From Sinohyriopsis cumingii (lineage: Eukaryota; Mollusca; Bivalvia; Unionida; Unionidae), in contig CM068825.1 of NCBI GenBank assembly GCA_028554795.2, positions 97,395,451 through 97,459,450 on the forward strand: a DNA stretch of 64,000 nucleotides, given 5' to 3'. The notes under the pieces were generated by a model. That model ran no database searches and had not been told where the DNA came from. It saw only the letters and a program-made list of their open reading frames with translations. How positions within the stretch are numbered: the stretch's first letter is position 1; every line of letters starts with the position of its first letter. Of this stretch, positions 15,701 through 25,200 are shown piece by piece. A program made the position numbers and the translations under genes.

Positions 15701-18700
15701 TTTCATATATGCTAGTGTTCCGGTGAGAAGTTGTCAAGTAGGTTTCTAACATTTTATGGCTGCCAAGTGATTTCCAATTTTCAGAACTTGGAACCTGATG
15801 AAAGTTCTTGTAAAGAACTTTCTGCATCCTTTGCAGGTATGTTTGACATGTGAGTTGTTCTGCTGCTTATTGTATACCATAGTATCATTGAAGTATCCAT
15901 ATTATCTTTAAAAATTGCCTTGAAATATCATGTGGGTTATTACTTGTGACCACAAATACATTTAGTGGGCATAATAAAAAACAAATTTATATATGCAGCT
16001 GATGTTTGTCCCATTCAAATGAATTTAGTCCATGGGTCATAGTTTGAAAACTATCAAAGTAAGATTCTTATACCATAACCATGTAAATATATACTCTACA
16101 TGTAAAACAACCGATGCACATATCAACTGAAATTTACCCCTACCGGAGTCCTTATCTTCAGAGATCTGCCTAAGAGGCTCAGAGCTTTGGGGTAGTGGTC
16201 AAAACAGGCAAGCATGCAAGATACATGTTTTACAGACACAAAAGAATATTTTAGTTATGCTAGGTCTTCAACCATGTGAAACATTTGAAAAGATTTTAAA
16301 TCTGTCCAATAGTTTTACATGTTACAGTTTTAGATTACTGGTATTCCCAGTTCTTCATCTTGTTATTGCAGCAGAGTGTAAGATGCCAGTTGGTTGTACT
16401 GCTGAAGGAAGACAACATGGTTGAGAAGTCCAAGACAAAGATATTACCCATTTTTCAGGTATTACAATTTATTACAAAAGTTTTGTGTGTGTGTGTGTGT
16501 GTTAGAACTCGTTTCATGTAGTCACCCAAATTTGGCCTTAGAAACATGTGTATTGCATGATTATTGTGGAAAAAGAGTTGTTGTTGTTGTAGGGTTTAAC
16601 GCCATTTTTCAGCACATGATAGGCTGTACATGGCGGCCAGTATTAATGGTGGAGGAAGAACCCGGGAAAACCCCGGAAAGAACCACTGACCCATGAGAAG
16701 CTACTGGCAAGCTTTCTCACATACCCACATTAGCCAAATCCGAGACTCGAACCCACACAGACAGAGGTGAGATGGCAGTGATCCGTAACAGAGAGAGCTT
16801 TAGACCACTCGGCCACTCAGGGCCCCGAAAAGAATTGTACTTTGGAGTTTTCCATTTGGAATCTCACATTCATTAAACTGTTGCCATTAACTAATAACTA
16901 TTACTAGTAGTGTTATCTTTGATTATTTTGCTCAGTTTCATAAATTATTCTTTGCAAACTAGTTTGTATTATATATTGATATTATATGGTGCATTTTTGC
17001 AGTATCTCCAAGGCAGAATTGATGGACAACTGGACAAGCCTCACAATTTTCAGTTATTTTAATCCTTATAGATAACATAATATAAAATATGGAAGGTGCC
17101 CAGTCTAGATGTGTAGGGGCCCCTTGCATCAGGTTGTTAAATTGATTGAGCGCTGCTTGTACATACAACATGAAAGCATGCATTCCTAACACCCTAGGTA
17201 AAAATGACTGAGATAAAATATAGATTTCTCTTCAGTCACCAATGGCCAGTCATATGCAGCTGTTTAGTATGATTATATTTTTGACTAGTAGAAAACTTGG
17301 GTACAGTAATATTGTAGTACACATTTGACTCATGTACTGTGGCACTGTTGCATGGGTACTCTGCTTAGCAATTCCAATAAAGCAATTGATTTCATTGATC
17401 AAGTACCAAAAATAATGTCCTGTGTGTATTGTTATATAATAGCAAAAGGTCATTATGATGTAACTCTTCCATATGTTAGATACATAACAAATTTTTCAGA
17501 ATTGAAGGATCTTACGAAAAATTAACTTTGTCTAGGATATACACCTTATCATAACTGGCATAATTTGGCCTGTTTACAGCAAGGAAGTGGGGAAGCATGG
17601 CACACTATATATGCAAAATTTCTAATGGTCCTTTCACTTTGCATGGACATGAAAAGCAGTGTTTGCACAGTACGTAGAAACTGCATTATCCCAAAACCTG
17701 AAGATCACAGACTGTGCATATCCCCACACCTGAAACTCCTCCAAGAGTGCCAATATTTTCTGATTAATGGTATGATGAAGTGCACTTATAACATTTGTAA
17801 AGATACACAGTTGCTGGACTGCAAATTCTTTTAACAACCTAACTCTGCCATACTATGGCTGGAACGATACAAGTTATTACTTCTTCCATGAACCTTTTAA
17901 AGATCTAGGAAAGCTTCCGGCTGTCAGTACTTCAAATACAAGAGTCAAACCTTGCAATTCACTGTTGTTTTTGTGGTACAGGAAGCATAAATATCAGAAT
18001 CGGCCATGAAATCGTACAATCGTGCAACTCCACAAAATTTTCTAACATGTGCAGTTTAGCAACAAAGATCATCACGACAGTGGAAACAAATTCACTTGTT
18101 AAAGTCCTTTTAGCAATGACCATAGGTCTGTTGGTCCATAGTTTGAATGGCATACTGCTGTGCAAGAGCTACATTGTTTATATTTTAGCATTGTAGTATG
18201 GACTGGGCATGCATGATTGCTTGGCATCCACTGGTGGCACATAAGCAACAGTTGTGTATGTGGTTGTCTTTTTAGTCAGAAATTGATTGCACTCAGTCCA
18301 TAATACATTTACTGTGTGACTTTTCTTTTTCATGCTTCTCTGATATTTCTAGGAAGACAGAGGTTGTTTTTCATGCTTTACTGATATTTCTAGGAAGACT
18401 GAGTGTTTTTTTCATTCTTCACTGATATTTCTGGGAAGACTGAGTGACTTTTCTTTTCGATGTTTCACTGATATTTCTCGAAAGTTTGAGTGACTTTTCT
18501 TTTCCATGCTTCACTGATATTTCATGGAAGAGCAAGTGGCTTTTCTTTTTCATACTTCACTGATATTTCTTGGAAGACTGAGTGACATTTTCCCCCATGG
18601 TTCACTGATATTTCTAATGTTCCTGGGCACTCTGCACACTGTTTTAAAAAAACCACCGTGACCATTAAATGGAAGGAATTTTTTTTTACATCATTAGTGC

Positions 18701-19138
18701 ATAGATGAAACTTTGCATGTAAGTATATCATGACATTATCAGAGACGAGTCTTGTGATTTTCTGTGAGATCAGGTTCATTGTCAAAGGCCATGACAAGTA
18801 CTTTATATTTCACTTATCTTGCTTGTGAATTAATTCAGATATATGAGAAAATATTTTATTTGCCAAATATGGTATGTTGGAATTTGTCCACATGAATATT
18901 TCAATACTTGGCAGCTGAAAAGAATAAAGAGGCAAGAAAAAGACTTTTGGCCATAGTCTCTTAAAGGGTCTTGCATTTTAAAAGATGTTGTGAATTCAGA
19001 TACTGTATAAAACATTTTTTGACAGTTTATATTTTACTTCTCTACTTTCAGAAATTTCGGCCTAGGATAGAAGACCTACGCATTATCTACAAGGATGCAC
19101 AAGTGAAACTTTTTAACCAGCTTTTACAAAAAAGATGA
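543..19138 (+). CDS. PIGH: PIGH, phosphatidylinositol N-acetylglucosaminyltransferase subunit H (five coding exons)
   Basis: Exons 543-707, 8040-8127, 14940-15064, 16372-16458 and 19052-19138 join without frame conflict into 183 residues, close to the 188 of human PIG-H. PIG-H is a small ER-membrane subunit of the complex that transfers GlcNAc to phosphatidylinositol, the first step of GPI anchor synthesis. Visible support: two hydrophobic segments (about residues 33-50 and 62-78) forming the family's hairpin, then the conserved cytosolic part with ESLLILSSLGI, DDIVILEVV and LVVLLKED, and a C-terminal KFRPRIEDLRIIYKD that matches the family's KPRL...IYRSCQE region. All introns are GT-AG. The call rests on my memory of the family plus the exact exon phasing. 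Introns of 7.3, 6.8, 1.3 and 2.6 kb are filled with repeats. Confidence 0.88.
844..1032. repeat. short palindromic MITE with TA target sites
   Basis: About 20 bp at 846-865 (GTCCTACATTGTAAGACGCC) are mirrored at 1011-1030, giving terminal inverted repeats of a 185-bp element flanked by TA (844-845, 1031-1032). An inner repeat, GATGTTGACTAACATC, occurs twice. This looks like a non-autonomous Tc1/mariner-type element, in PIGH intron 1. Confidence 0.6.
1290..1430. repeat. small tandem duplication (about 45 bp)
   Basis: The sequence around CCTTTACTCCATTTGCATGGAAGCGCC is repeated immediately downstream as CCTTTACTCCTTTCGCATGGAAGCGCC. No coding content. Confidence 0.5.
1607..2424. repeat. 408-bp direct tandem duplication
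   Basis: Positions 1607-2014 and 2015-2424 are near-identical copies, each starting GATTTCATTCAGTAC and ending AACAGTTCACAGGCAG. Differences are scattered substitutions and small indels, so the duplication is fairly recent. No ORF is shared by both copies. It lies in PIGH intron 1. Confidence 0.8.
2425..3448. other. intronic sequence, nothing recognised
   Basis: AT-rich part of PIGH intron 1. I see no ORF, inverted repeat or known element in it. Confidence 0.5.
3449..3575. repeat. left inverted repeat of a 3.2-kb composite element
   Basis: GC-rich block with five iterations of the form GGAGAACTCGCCCCA / GGAGAAGTCGCCCCA. Its reverse complement is found at 6543-6690, including the outer CAGAGAnCTC. 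Together they bound a 3.24-kb segment that contains a Penelope-like RT remnant. Confidence 0.65.
3789..4812 (+). pseudogene. Penelope-like element reverse transcriptase remnant
   Basis: Successive + strand fragments read like a Penelope-type RT in order: MNQEDYIKE (3789, N-terminal NxEDYxxE pattern), then IKDTTTFIKKL, then NNYFQINNMNYRQIMGTAV (matching NxFxFxxxxYxQxxGTAMG), then a RFFDDIF-like box near 4390, HFHLTIKFTYTASG, and a C-terminal SLCHPMSCKNGKPYSQSKRY-like stretch. Stops and frame changes separate the pieces, so it is dead. I saw no GIY-YIG endonuclease. It lies between the GC-rich inverted repeats at 3449 and 6690. Confidence 0.6.
6543..6690. repeat. right inverted repeat of the 3.2-kb composite element
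   Basis: Repeats of GGGGCGACTTCTCCAG type ending in GGGTGAGTTCTCTGCTA. This is the inverted partner of 3449-3575. Confidence 0.65.
6930..7460. repeat. dispersed repeat, related to 26690-27290
   Basis: Contains iterated CAGCCATCTTGAAAATC-like segments about 170 bp apart, and ends with an AAGAAGAAA...TTCCAGGAAA block. The same series and end block occur at 26690-27290. The apparent short ORFs are repeat artefacts. Confidence 0.5.
8040..8127 (+). CDS. PIGH: PIGH coding exon 2
   Basis: Acceptor TTTTTCAG (8032-8039), exon of 88 nt, donor ACAG|GTTAGA. It encodes LIVIPGNHLFIFCAVSFG and onward, the second hydrophobic arm, and leaves one base (G) for the next codon. Confidence 0.83.
8161..8406 (-). 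repeat. tRNA-derived SINE, full length, 12-bp target duplication
   Basis: On the - strand it starts GGGGACCCAAGTGGCCGAGTGG (A-box-like), has a GGGTTCGAGTCTC B box, a conserved middle region and a CCACAACAA tail. CTTATTTTAAGT flanks it on both sides (8149-8160, 8407-8418). It is the same family as copies near 16.6, 21.8, 24.7 and 28.4 kb. Confidence 0.85.
8475..11270 (-). mobile_element. Tigger/pogo-type DNA transposon
   Basis: Terminal inverted repeats CAGTGGAACCCCGCTATAAC (8475) and its complement ending at 11270, flanked by TA at 8473-8474 and 11271-11272. Length is 2,796 bp, with one transposase gene on the - strand. It is inserted in PIGH intron 2. The strong TIR match and a transposase with all three acidic residues suggest a recent insertion. 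Confidence 0.9.
9157..10269 (-). CDS. Tigger transposase (CENP-B/DDE type)
   Basis: The ATG at 10269 (MEKQVQKRK) opens 370 residues. The N-terminus (about 10-50) is a psq-type helix-turn-helix (LARDLGISESTLRGWK), followed by a CENP-B-like DNA-binding region (about 75-140, FKVSNGWLDRFKKRH), then the DDE core. Candidate catalytic aspartates are D178 (YNCDETG), D294 (LLLDNCPAH) and D329 (QPLDQG). It cuts and pastes the element at TA sites. The C-terminus stops soon after the last motif, shorter than typical Tigger proteins of about 450-600 residues. It may be a compact member or slightly truncated. Confidence 0.85.
   Translation of the reverse strand: MEKQVQKRKSFSAKEKLYALDQLKKGKQQTQLARDLGISESTLRGWKTDEGKLRSLPNILEEETGLQRKRVKLANDNVLDSALYQWFVQARSEGVPISGPILKAQAEKFDRRINGDDSKFKVSNGWLDRFKKRHAISQVIVSGEIRSADKETANSYPIGLKKLLEDGCYTADQVYNCDETGLCYKMLPDRTLATKTDSHKREGFKKRKDRVTLLFCVNKSGSHKVRPLMIGKSKAPRCFHHVNMKALPFQYTNSKNAWMNSSIFDDWFHKTFVPDVRAHLRKLKLEEKALLLLDNCPAHPPAENLVSSDGKIKVSYLPKNTTSEIQPLDQGIISIFKQNYRREKIKGMVADNNASVDTSLALLNLKEVLI
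11273..14690. other. PIGH intron 2 remainder with a 48-bp tandem repeat
   Basis: AT-rich intron. About seven diverged iterations of a roughly 48-bp unit (GGAGTCCTTCTTTGTGTAAGTCTGCATACTTAGATATAT-like) lie at 13022-13327. No exon or element was recognised elsewhere in this stretch. Confidence 0.5.
14699..14976 (+). repeat. tandem duplication spanning the exon 3 splice acceptor
   Basis: TTACAATGTCAGCAATTTC begins near 14706, 14786 and 14885. After the first two copies comes an exon-3-like segment (GCTGATTTTATCATTATTTTGAATA near 14747; TGCAGAATCTGCTGATTTTG near 14838). The third copy leads to the real acceptor at 14938-14939 and exon 3. The intron therefore holds two decayed copies of the acceptor and exon start. 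Confidence 0.7.
14940..15064 (+). CDS. PIGH: PIGH coding exon 3
   Basis: Acceptor TTGTTTAG, 125-nt exon, donor GATG|GTAAGA. With the carried G it encodes ESLLILSSLGIAITRSG and onward to DDIVILEVVTM, the most conserved block of the PIG-H domain. Confidence 0.88.
15455..15700 (-). repeat. second tRNA-derived SINE family
   Basis: On the - strand it starts with CCACTCTGGTGGCCTAGTGG (A-box-like) and has AGGTTTAAACCCC (B-box-like), like a tRNA with the anticodon arm decayed. The rest of about 240 bp has no coding content. It is a different family from the (AAC)n-tailed SINE. Confidence 0.6.
16372..16458 (+). CDS. PIGH: PIGH coding exon 4
   Basis: Acceptor TTATTGCAG, 87-nt exon in phase 0, donor TTTCAG|GTATTA. 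It encodes QSVRCQLVVLLKEDN to KILPIFQ, matching the family region before the last helix. Confidence 0.85.
16579..16826 (-). repeat. tRNA-derived SINE
   Basis: Same family as 8161-8406 on the same strand, with A and B boxes and a CAACAACAACAA tail. The flanks share only GAAAA(A)GA. Confidence 0.8.
18313..18617. repeat. about 48-bp tandem repeat in PIGH intron 4
   Basis: Seven imperfect copies of TTTTCATGCTTCACTGATATTTCTAGGAAGACTGAGTGAC-like sequence. Confidence 0.65.
19052..19138 (+). CDS. PIGH: PIGH coding exon 5 and stop
   Basis: Acceptor CTACTTTCAG; encodes KFRPRIEDLRIIYKD to LLQKR and the TGA stop at 19136-19138. The 3' UTR follows; an AATAAATAA near 19468 is a possible poly(A) signal. 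Confidence 0.85.
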   Translation, partial: KFRPRIEDLRIIYKDAQVKLFNQLLQKR

Positions 19139-21740
19139 CCAAGCTTTTATTTTTAACCATTCAAACTTCATTTAAAAGTGTGCCACTAGTATATTGCATA
19201 CCCCTTTGTATCATGACCCCCTTGTTTGATAAAACAGCCAATCTATATGCATTGGTTTATCATTAGTCAATTGGTCGCAACTGAAAATAGAAATTAAGTC
19301 AGTTCTTTCACTGAAAGGGAATCAGGAATCAAGCTTGAGGCAATGACATAGTTTGCAAAAATATATTAGTCGATGCCAGAAGACATAAATCATAAACTTT
19401 TCGCATTTTGGCTTAATTTTTTTCTCCAAAACTCTTTGTACAAAAGTGGCACATTATTACAAAATGATGAAAAATAAATAATATTATGTTTGAAACATGG
19501 CATTCAGGACGAAAATATAGTCAGACTTCCGTAAACTGGAAATTTTTAAGACCAAAGAATTTGTTCCATCAAGGTGGCAAGATCAGGATTGAAACATCCT
19601 ATATGGTCAGCCTGCCAATTATTTCTAGGTTACACACATGCCAGCGTATGGCAGTTTCATTGCATTTCTCACTTATTTGTTATATGTTCTACCAAAATTG
19701 CATCATGTACAGAGTTGTTGAGTTTTTTTTCTTCAGAATGTAGTTTGAAAACCTGGAGATACTTGTTTAGTGTCTTTCAGAATGTATTTTTGAAAAAATG
19801 TAGAGAGTTGATAAGTGTTTTTCAAAATGTATTTGTGAAAACCTGTAAAGTGTTGTTCAGTGTTTTTCAGAATGTATTTTTGAAAACCTAGTCATCATAA
19901 CTGCATACATGTACTTATTATTGTGCTGATCACATGATCTAGCCAAAGTGTAACAACTTAGAGTAAGTTTATTGGAAATGGGTAGTAGCATAATGTGCCT
20001 GCAGATAATGGTATGTGTTATTTGTTCTACTGATTACTCCTAACAAACTGTACAGGCCCAGATCTGCTGACACATTATGCAACAGCAGATCTGGTTATGT
20101 GCAGTTTGCAGTTGACTCCTCTTATAAGTGAGGATATACGGTATTATTTTTAGTTATCTATTTAAGTTGTAGAGAAATCTGTTGTTCAAATTCATCAAAC
20201 AAAATGCTAGTTTATAGTTTTAAGTAGTCATAGAAAGTGAAGATGTGGTACGCTGCAAGTCATGGACATCAGATGCCTATCTTGCTTCTGATGTGTGTCA
20301 GTATGTGCCAGTTTTGTTAATTTCTGTTATTTACAAATCACTATGGCATTTATGTTGGGGATGCATCTAAAAATTATACTTTTTTGATTACTTTATTAGC
20401 AATTAAGGATAATGTGTTTAAATGATGTGATTCAGCTTGGATTATCTTAGCAATTGTGATAATTTGTTTTTATATACAAGTCTTTCAATAGAAGTAGAAA
20501 TCGGATTATAGTTTTTGCTAGTTTTTATTATTGATTTTTATTTTCATATGCGTCATAAAGATAATATAATGGATAATGGCATACAAATGATGATCATAGC
20601 GGTAATTGAATCTATAGATTATTAGTTATTGGAAGTATACTTATGTGATGAGCAATAGAATACATAGACCACAGCTCTTCCAAATTCAGTTATATTTATA
20701 TAGATGTATGCAGGGTGACCAGACTTGCTTTGAGAAAAGTCAGCAATTCAAAATTTCAGAGTGGTAAAGTTTTCCACACAGGACTTGAACCAGAATTTTA
20801 AAATCTTTCTGATTCATTGTTGGTTTTAAATGAAACCTTGTTTATCTATTATTTCTATAATGAAACTAAGAATGACTGATGAAGCAATAATAGTTATCAC
20901 TAGAATTTTTGAATGTTTGGACATAAGCATGTACAAATGGTGAGAGTATACTTCATTACTGACATTAATACAGATATGGCATATTGACTTCCTGTTATTT
21001 AAAATATTGTTTATAAACAGTTATATTAGTTTTTAGAAGTAAGCTTTGTTGTATGGTAGAAGTTTCAGAAGATGTGATGGAGCAATCAAGTTAAGATGAA
21101 AGGGCAAATATGCTGTGATGGTAGATAGAGCAAACAGGAAGCTAAGTTGTTCAACTTCAGGTTGCAGGTCGGTGGAGAGCACTCATTGATAAAGCATACA
21201 TGACTGGCAGCATACTTATCAAATGCATATGTTGATGTTAATAAAAAGCAGTGAAATAAAGTTTTGGTCAGACAGGTTTACATTGCAAGAAAATCTACAG
21301 AAATGCTATTTTTGTCTAAGTCTACCTCAGTAACTGAATTTCTGCAATTTGCAGACAAATCTACAAGTATGGTAATCCAGATCATGTGAAATGGGACATT
21401 TCTTACATATTGTTATTCCAGTTCAGTCTATATTTTTTTAACGGTATTGTCAGAACAAATTTTTGTGTTTTTGTCTGTATGATTTTATTTGAAGTCTTCA
21501 CGTACGATGAATTCATGTAAATTTGAATCATCCATTTGCAATTGCACTTTATATTGTATATTGGAAGAATTGACCATTCAATGTCATTTTGCAACAAAAT
21601 TGGATAAAATTGTTTTGATGATAGTTTCGTAATTTTATTCCATTCCACATATGAAGTGGTGAAAAAGGACAGTGCTATGATTTGTTTTAGACATGTCTTG
21701 GACTGCAGATTTTTGGAATAGAAAAGAGATTTCATTACAA
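19139..21740. other. PIGH 3' UTR/intergenic with minor repeats
   Basis: No gene recognised. At 19735-19890 three copies of a roughly 51-bp unit (TTCAGAATGTATTTTTGAAAACCT) form a small tandem repeat. At 20040-20111 there is an imperfect palindrome (see the entry there). Confidence 0.5.
20040..20150. repeat. palindromic MITE-like repeat, copy 1
   Basis: CAAACTGTACAGGCCCAGATCTGCTG is followed after about 15 bp by its near complement, CAGCAGATCTGGTTATGTGCAGTTTG. A related copy is at 25045-25200. Confidence 0.55.
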
Positions 21741-21743
21741 ACA

Positions 21744-21909
21744 AGGATTCGGCAAATGTGGGTATGTGAGAAAGCTTGCCAGTAGCTTCTCGTGGGTCGG
21801 TGGTTCTTCTCGGGGGTTTTTCTGGGTTCTTCCTCCACCATTAATACTGGCCGCCATGCATAGCCTATCATGTGCTGAAAAATGGCGTTAAACCCCACAA
21901 CAACAACAA
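21744..21909 (+). repeat. 5'-truncated SINE with 12-bp target duplication
   Basis: Contains the 3' two-thirds of the (AAC)n-tailed SINE and lacks the tRNA head. TCATTACAAACA flanks it at 21732-21743 and 21910-21921. Confidence 0.85.
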
Positions 21910-22599
21910 TCATTACAAACAGTTTGAGTCCAAGAAAAAGTGATTGATACAAATTTTACTAATTTATCACATCTAGTCAAAATGTAAAAATGTAACTGTT
22001 TAAATATGTTTGAGTTTCAGATTGTTTTTAATATAGAAAATCATGATTATATTGACACTGCATATAATGATAAATCAAAATATGTCATTAAGTCTTGTAT
22101 ATTACATAAAGCACCTGTTATTAGGATATTCATCAAGCCTTATATATCATTCAAAACACTTATTAGGATATTTGGATATCACAGCATACAGTATTTTTCC
22201 CATAATAAGCCCAGCAGGGACAGCCATGTACATTTCTTGAAATGTGGGCTAGGACTTTTTATCAGATAAAGTTTTCTTAAATTTATAATTATGCAGATTT
22301 TGTTAAAGATGTGGATGGTCATATCTTGGGGGAAAATAACAGCTATTTTGGAGATGCGCTTTTGCATTGGAATCTTCAGTTTAGAAATGTAGCTATAACT
22401 GTGTCCATCTATCTGTCTGTACACATTTTCATTTCTGAAGAATAATGGCCAGATTGATCAAGGTATCTCTGTGAAATTTAGTACTAGTAATCCAGATATG
22501 CCTAAGCTTGTGGTTGAATTTCCATAGGGTCAGTTTTGATTATTAGGGCAGCATGTTGCATATACAAGCAAGAGGGTGTGGTATAGAGAAGACAGGGTG

Positions 22600-23260
22600 C
22601 TTCTTCATGTTGTTTCTTACACAGGTCAACAAGGTAACTGTGTGCATTCTAAAGTGTGAATCCATAGTTTGTAACAATCTAGTATGATATATTGTTATAA
22701 TTGTGTGCATTCTAAAGCATGAATCTGTAGTCTGTAACAGTCTGGTATGAAGCACTGTTGTAATTATGTGCATTCTAATGCATAAATTATTAATTTGTAA
22801 CAATGGAATATGTTACTGTGTTGCTTATTTCATTTTACTTGTAATAACATGCATGCTAATGCATCAATCTTAGTAACAGTCTGGTATGATACAGTGTTGC
22901 AGTTGGTGCTGATTTCATTTTACTTGCCTTCTCTGTGCCTTTGGTACTAATTTCTTTTTCCTTGCTTATGCTTTGTTTTGATGCTAATATTTTTTCCTTG
23001 CCTGTTCTTTGCTTTTGGTGCTAATTTCTTTTTTTACTTGCCTGTGCTTTGTTTTGGTGCTGATTTCTTTTTTCTTGTCTGTCCGTGCCAGTTTTATGTT
23101 CTGGTGTGATTTCTTGTTTCCTTGCATGTGCTTTATTTTGGTGCTAATTTACTTTTCCTTTCCTGTTCTATGCTTTTGGTGCTAATTTCTTTTTCCTTGC
23201 CTGTTCTTTGTTTTGGTGCTAATTTCTTTTTCCTTGCCTGCTCTGTACTTTTGAAGAGAA
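22600..23260. repeat. two adjacent tandem repeats
   Basis: 22620-22890 has about four copies of a roughly 70-bp unit (GTGCATTCTAAAGCATGAATCT...GTAACAGTCTGGTATGA). 22920-23255 has about eight copies of a roughly 42-bp unit (CTTTGTTTTGGTGCTAATTTCTTTTTCCTTGCCTG). Confidence 0.6.
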
Positions 23261-24330
23261 TTTTTAAAATAATATATTTATGGTGACATAATGATTGAGA
23301 TGGTTTATTCTTGGCTGAAATTTTCCCCAAGTTTGATTTTTTTTAGTATGAGCTTACTAGAAAAGTTGATTTTACTGAACTTTTGCTGATATCCAAAAAG
23401 GTATAATGCTTTTGATACAGTTCTATTTTGGGCATTTCAGCATATAACTGAGTTAATTTTAATGTAAACTTTTATGATAATGTATATAAAGACTGGAATT
23501 TGAACAAACATGCTTGTAACTTTGTAATCAACATTATCACATACTATACAGTTCTGATGGTTTGCTCAATTAAAAGACAAAACCTTGATGTATGTTAAAC
23601 TAATATTTGTTACCTGTGCAGAAGACCATCTGTGTAACTACTATTTTTAATTGTTATACTCAAATCTCTATTTCTTAATCAGTACTAAATTGAAGTATGG
23701 TAAATAAAAAAATGTTTGCAAAAATCAAATATTTCAAATATTACTAAATTGGGCTTGGAGAGTAATTCTGACTAAAGTTATACTCATGTTTCATTTTGTG
23801 ATCAAAGATCATGGTATATATTACATGAACTTCAACTGGCTATCAGATCTGATGTGACTGAAGTTTTGTAGCAGGATTATATTGCATTGGTCATTGTTTC
23901 TGTTATACTTAAAATATCAAATTTAACAGCAGGATTAAGTAATATAATGTTAGTCATAGAGAAATATTATTTTAATTTTCTTAAAAGAACACAGAAATGT
24001 AAAACATAATAAAAATTAAAATATTTTTGAATGGGTGAATTGCTAAAATTGTATGCTCCTAATATGTAGAATTTAATGATTCACTAAGATAAATGATGCT
24101 AAATATTATATATATTTAACCACATAACATTAGAGTAACTTTGTTAGATATATACCATTTCATTTGTTATTACATATTGCCTACCACAGCCCCACCCAAC
24201 CTTCAAGTTTCTCCAAGAAGGAAGTAAAAATCGATCCCATTGTCTTACTGATTATCATTTCAACAACTAATGTATCAAGTTTGATCAATTTTCATGTAGC
24301 AGTTTCATAGTAGATGGTTACAGATGTGTA
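23261..24330. other. AT-rich intergenic, nothing recognised
   Basis: No ORF, repeat unit or element signature could be supported here. Confidence 0.45.
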
Positions 24331-24430
24331 TCATAAAGGCTTTTTCAGGCCTTATTCAACACATTACCAATTAAGATGAACATGACATGGAAACCTTCAT
24401 CTGACCAAGAAAAGAGCAAGTGTAAAAACT

Positions 24431-24550
24431 TAACGTACTGCAGTACAGTTTTGTGGAATACTCTTCCACTGCACCTTAAATCTGTCACAAATATGACAGT
24501 ATTTAAAACAAGATTTCATGAGCATGTATATATTAGGAACAGGTTTTAAT
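24431..24550 (+). pseudogene. LINE reverse transcriptase C-terminal tail fragment
   Basis: Reads TYCSTVLWNTLPLHLKS then FKTRFHEHVY then a stop. The pattern LWNxLPxxL...FKxxLxxHL is the usual end of Jockey/CR1-type LINE RT proteins. Only this tail remains. Confidence 0.45.
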
Positions 24551-24703
24551 ATAATTTTTGTATTTATAAAACTTCAGACATGTCAGACTAAATATTAATT
24601 ACTTATAAACTTGTGTGTGATGTACAAGAGTAATGAGAATGTAGCTATAACTAACAGAGTATACTAGACATTAGTATTCTTAAGATGTGTTAAACTAAAT
24701 AGT

Positions 24704-24962
24704 GGGGGCCCCGAGTGGCCGAATGGTCTAAAGCACTCTCCGTTATGGATCACTGCCATCTCACCTCTGTCTGCATGGGTTCGAGTCTCGGATTTGGCTA
24801 ATGTGGGTTATGTGAGAAAGCTTGCCAATAGCTTCTCGTGGATCGGTGGTTCTTTCCGGGTTTTTCCCGGGATCTTCCTCCACCATTAATACTGGCTGCC
24901 ATATATAGCCTATTGTGTGCTGAAAAATGGTGTTAAACCCTACAACAACAACAACAACAAAA
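24704..24962 (+). repeat. full-length tRNA-derived SINE with 12-bp target duplication
   Basis: Best reference copy: GGGGGCCCCGAGTGGCCGAA head, box B GGGTTCGAGTCTC, conserved core, (CAA)n tail. AAACTAAATAGT flanks it at 24692-24703 and 24963-24974. Confidence 0.9.
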
Positions 24963-25044
24963 AAACTAAATAGTAATTAGGGCCACACTCAGCAAAGTTG
25001 ATTGAGCCCTATAGTACCACCTTTACTCATAAGTCAAATTGCAA

Positions 25045-25200
25045 ACAACAAAGATCCTGATCTGCCTTATCAAACTGCACCTGCAGATCTGGGTCTGTGT
25101 TGTTTGTTCTTCTAAATAATAATAACAAACTGCACAGAACCAGATCTTCTGGTGCATTGTGCAATGGCAGGTCTGGGTCTGTGCTTGCAGCCTTGTAAGT
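25045..25200. repeat. palindromic MITE-like repeat, copy 2
   Basis: Shares AACAAACTGCACAG...CCAGATCT...CTGGTGCATTGTGCAA with 20040-20150, and has a similar tail (GTAAGTAAGTATATATGGTGAT). Confidence 0.45.

Noticed and set aside
24704..24790. A functional tRNA gene at the SINE heads
   Set aside because: A and B boxes are present, but no acceptor stem closes and the body continues into the SINE core.
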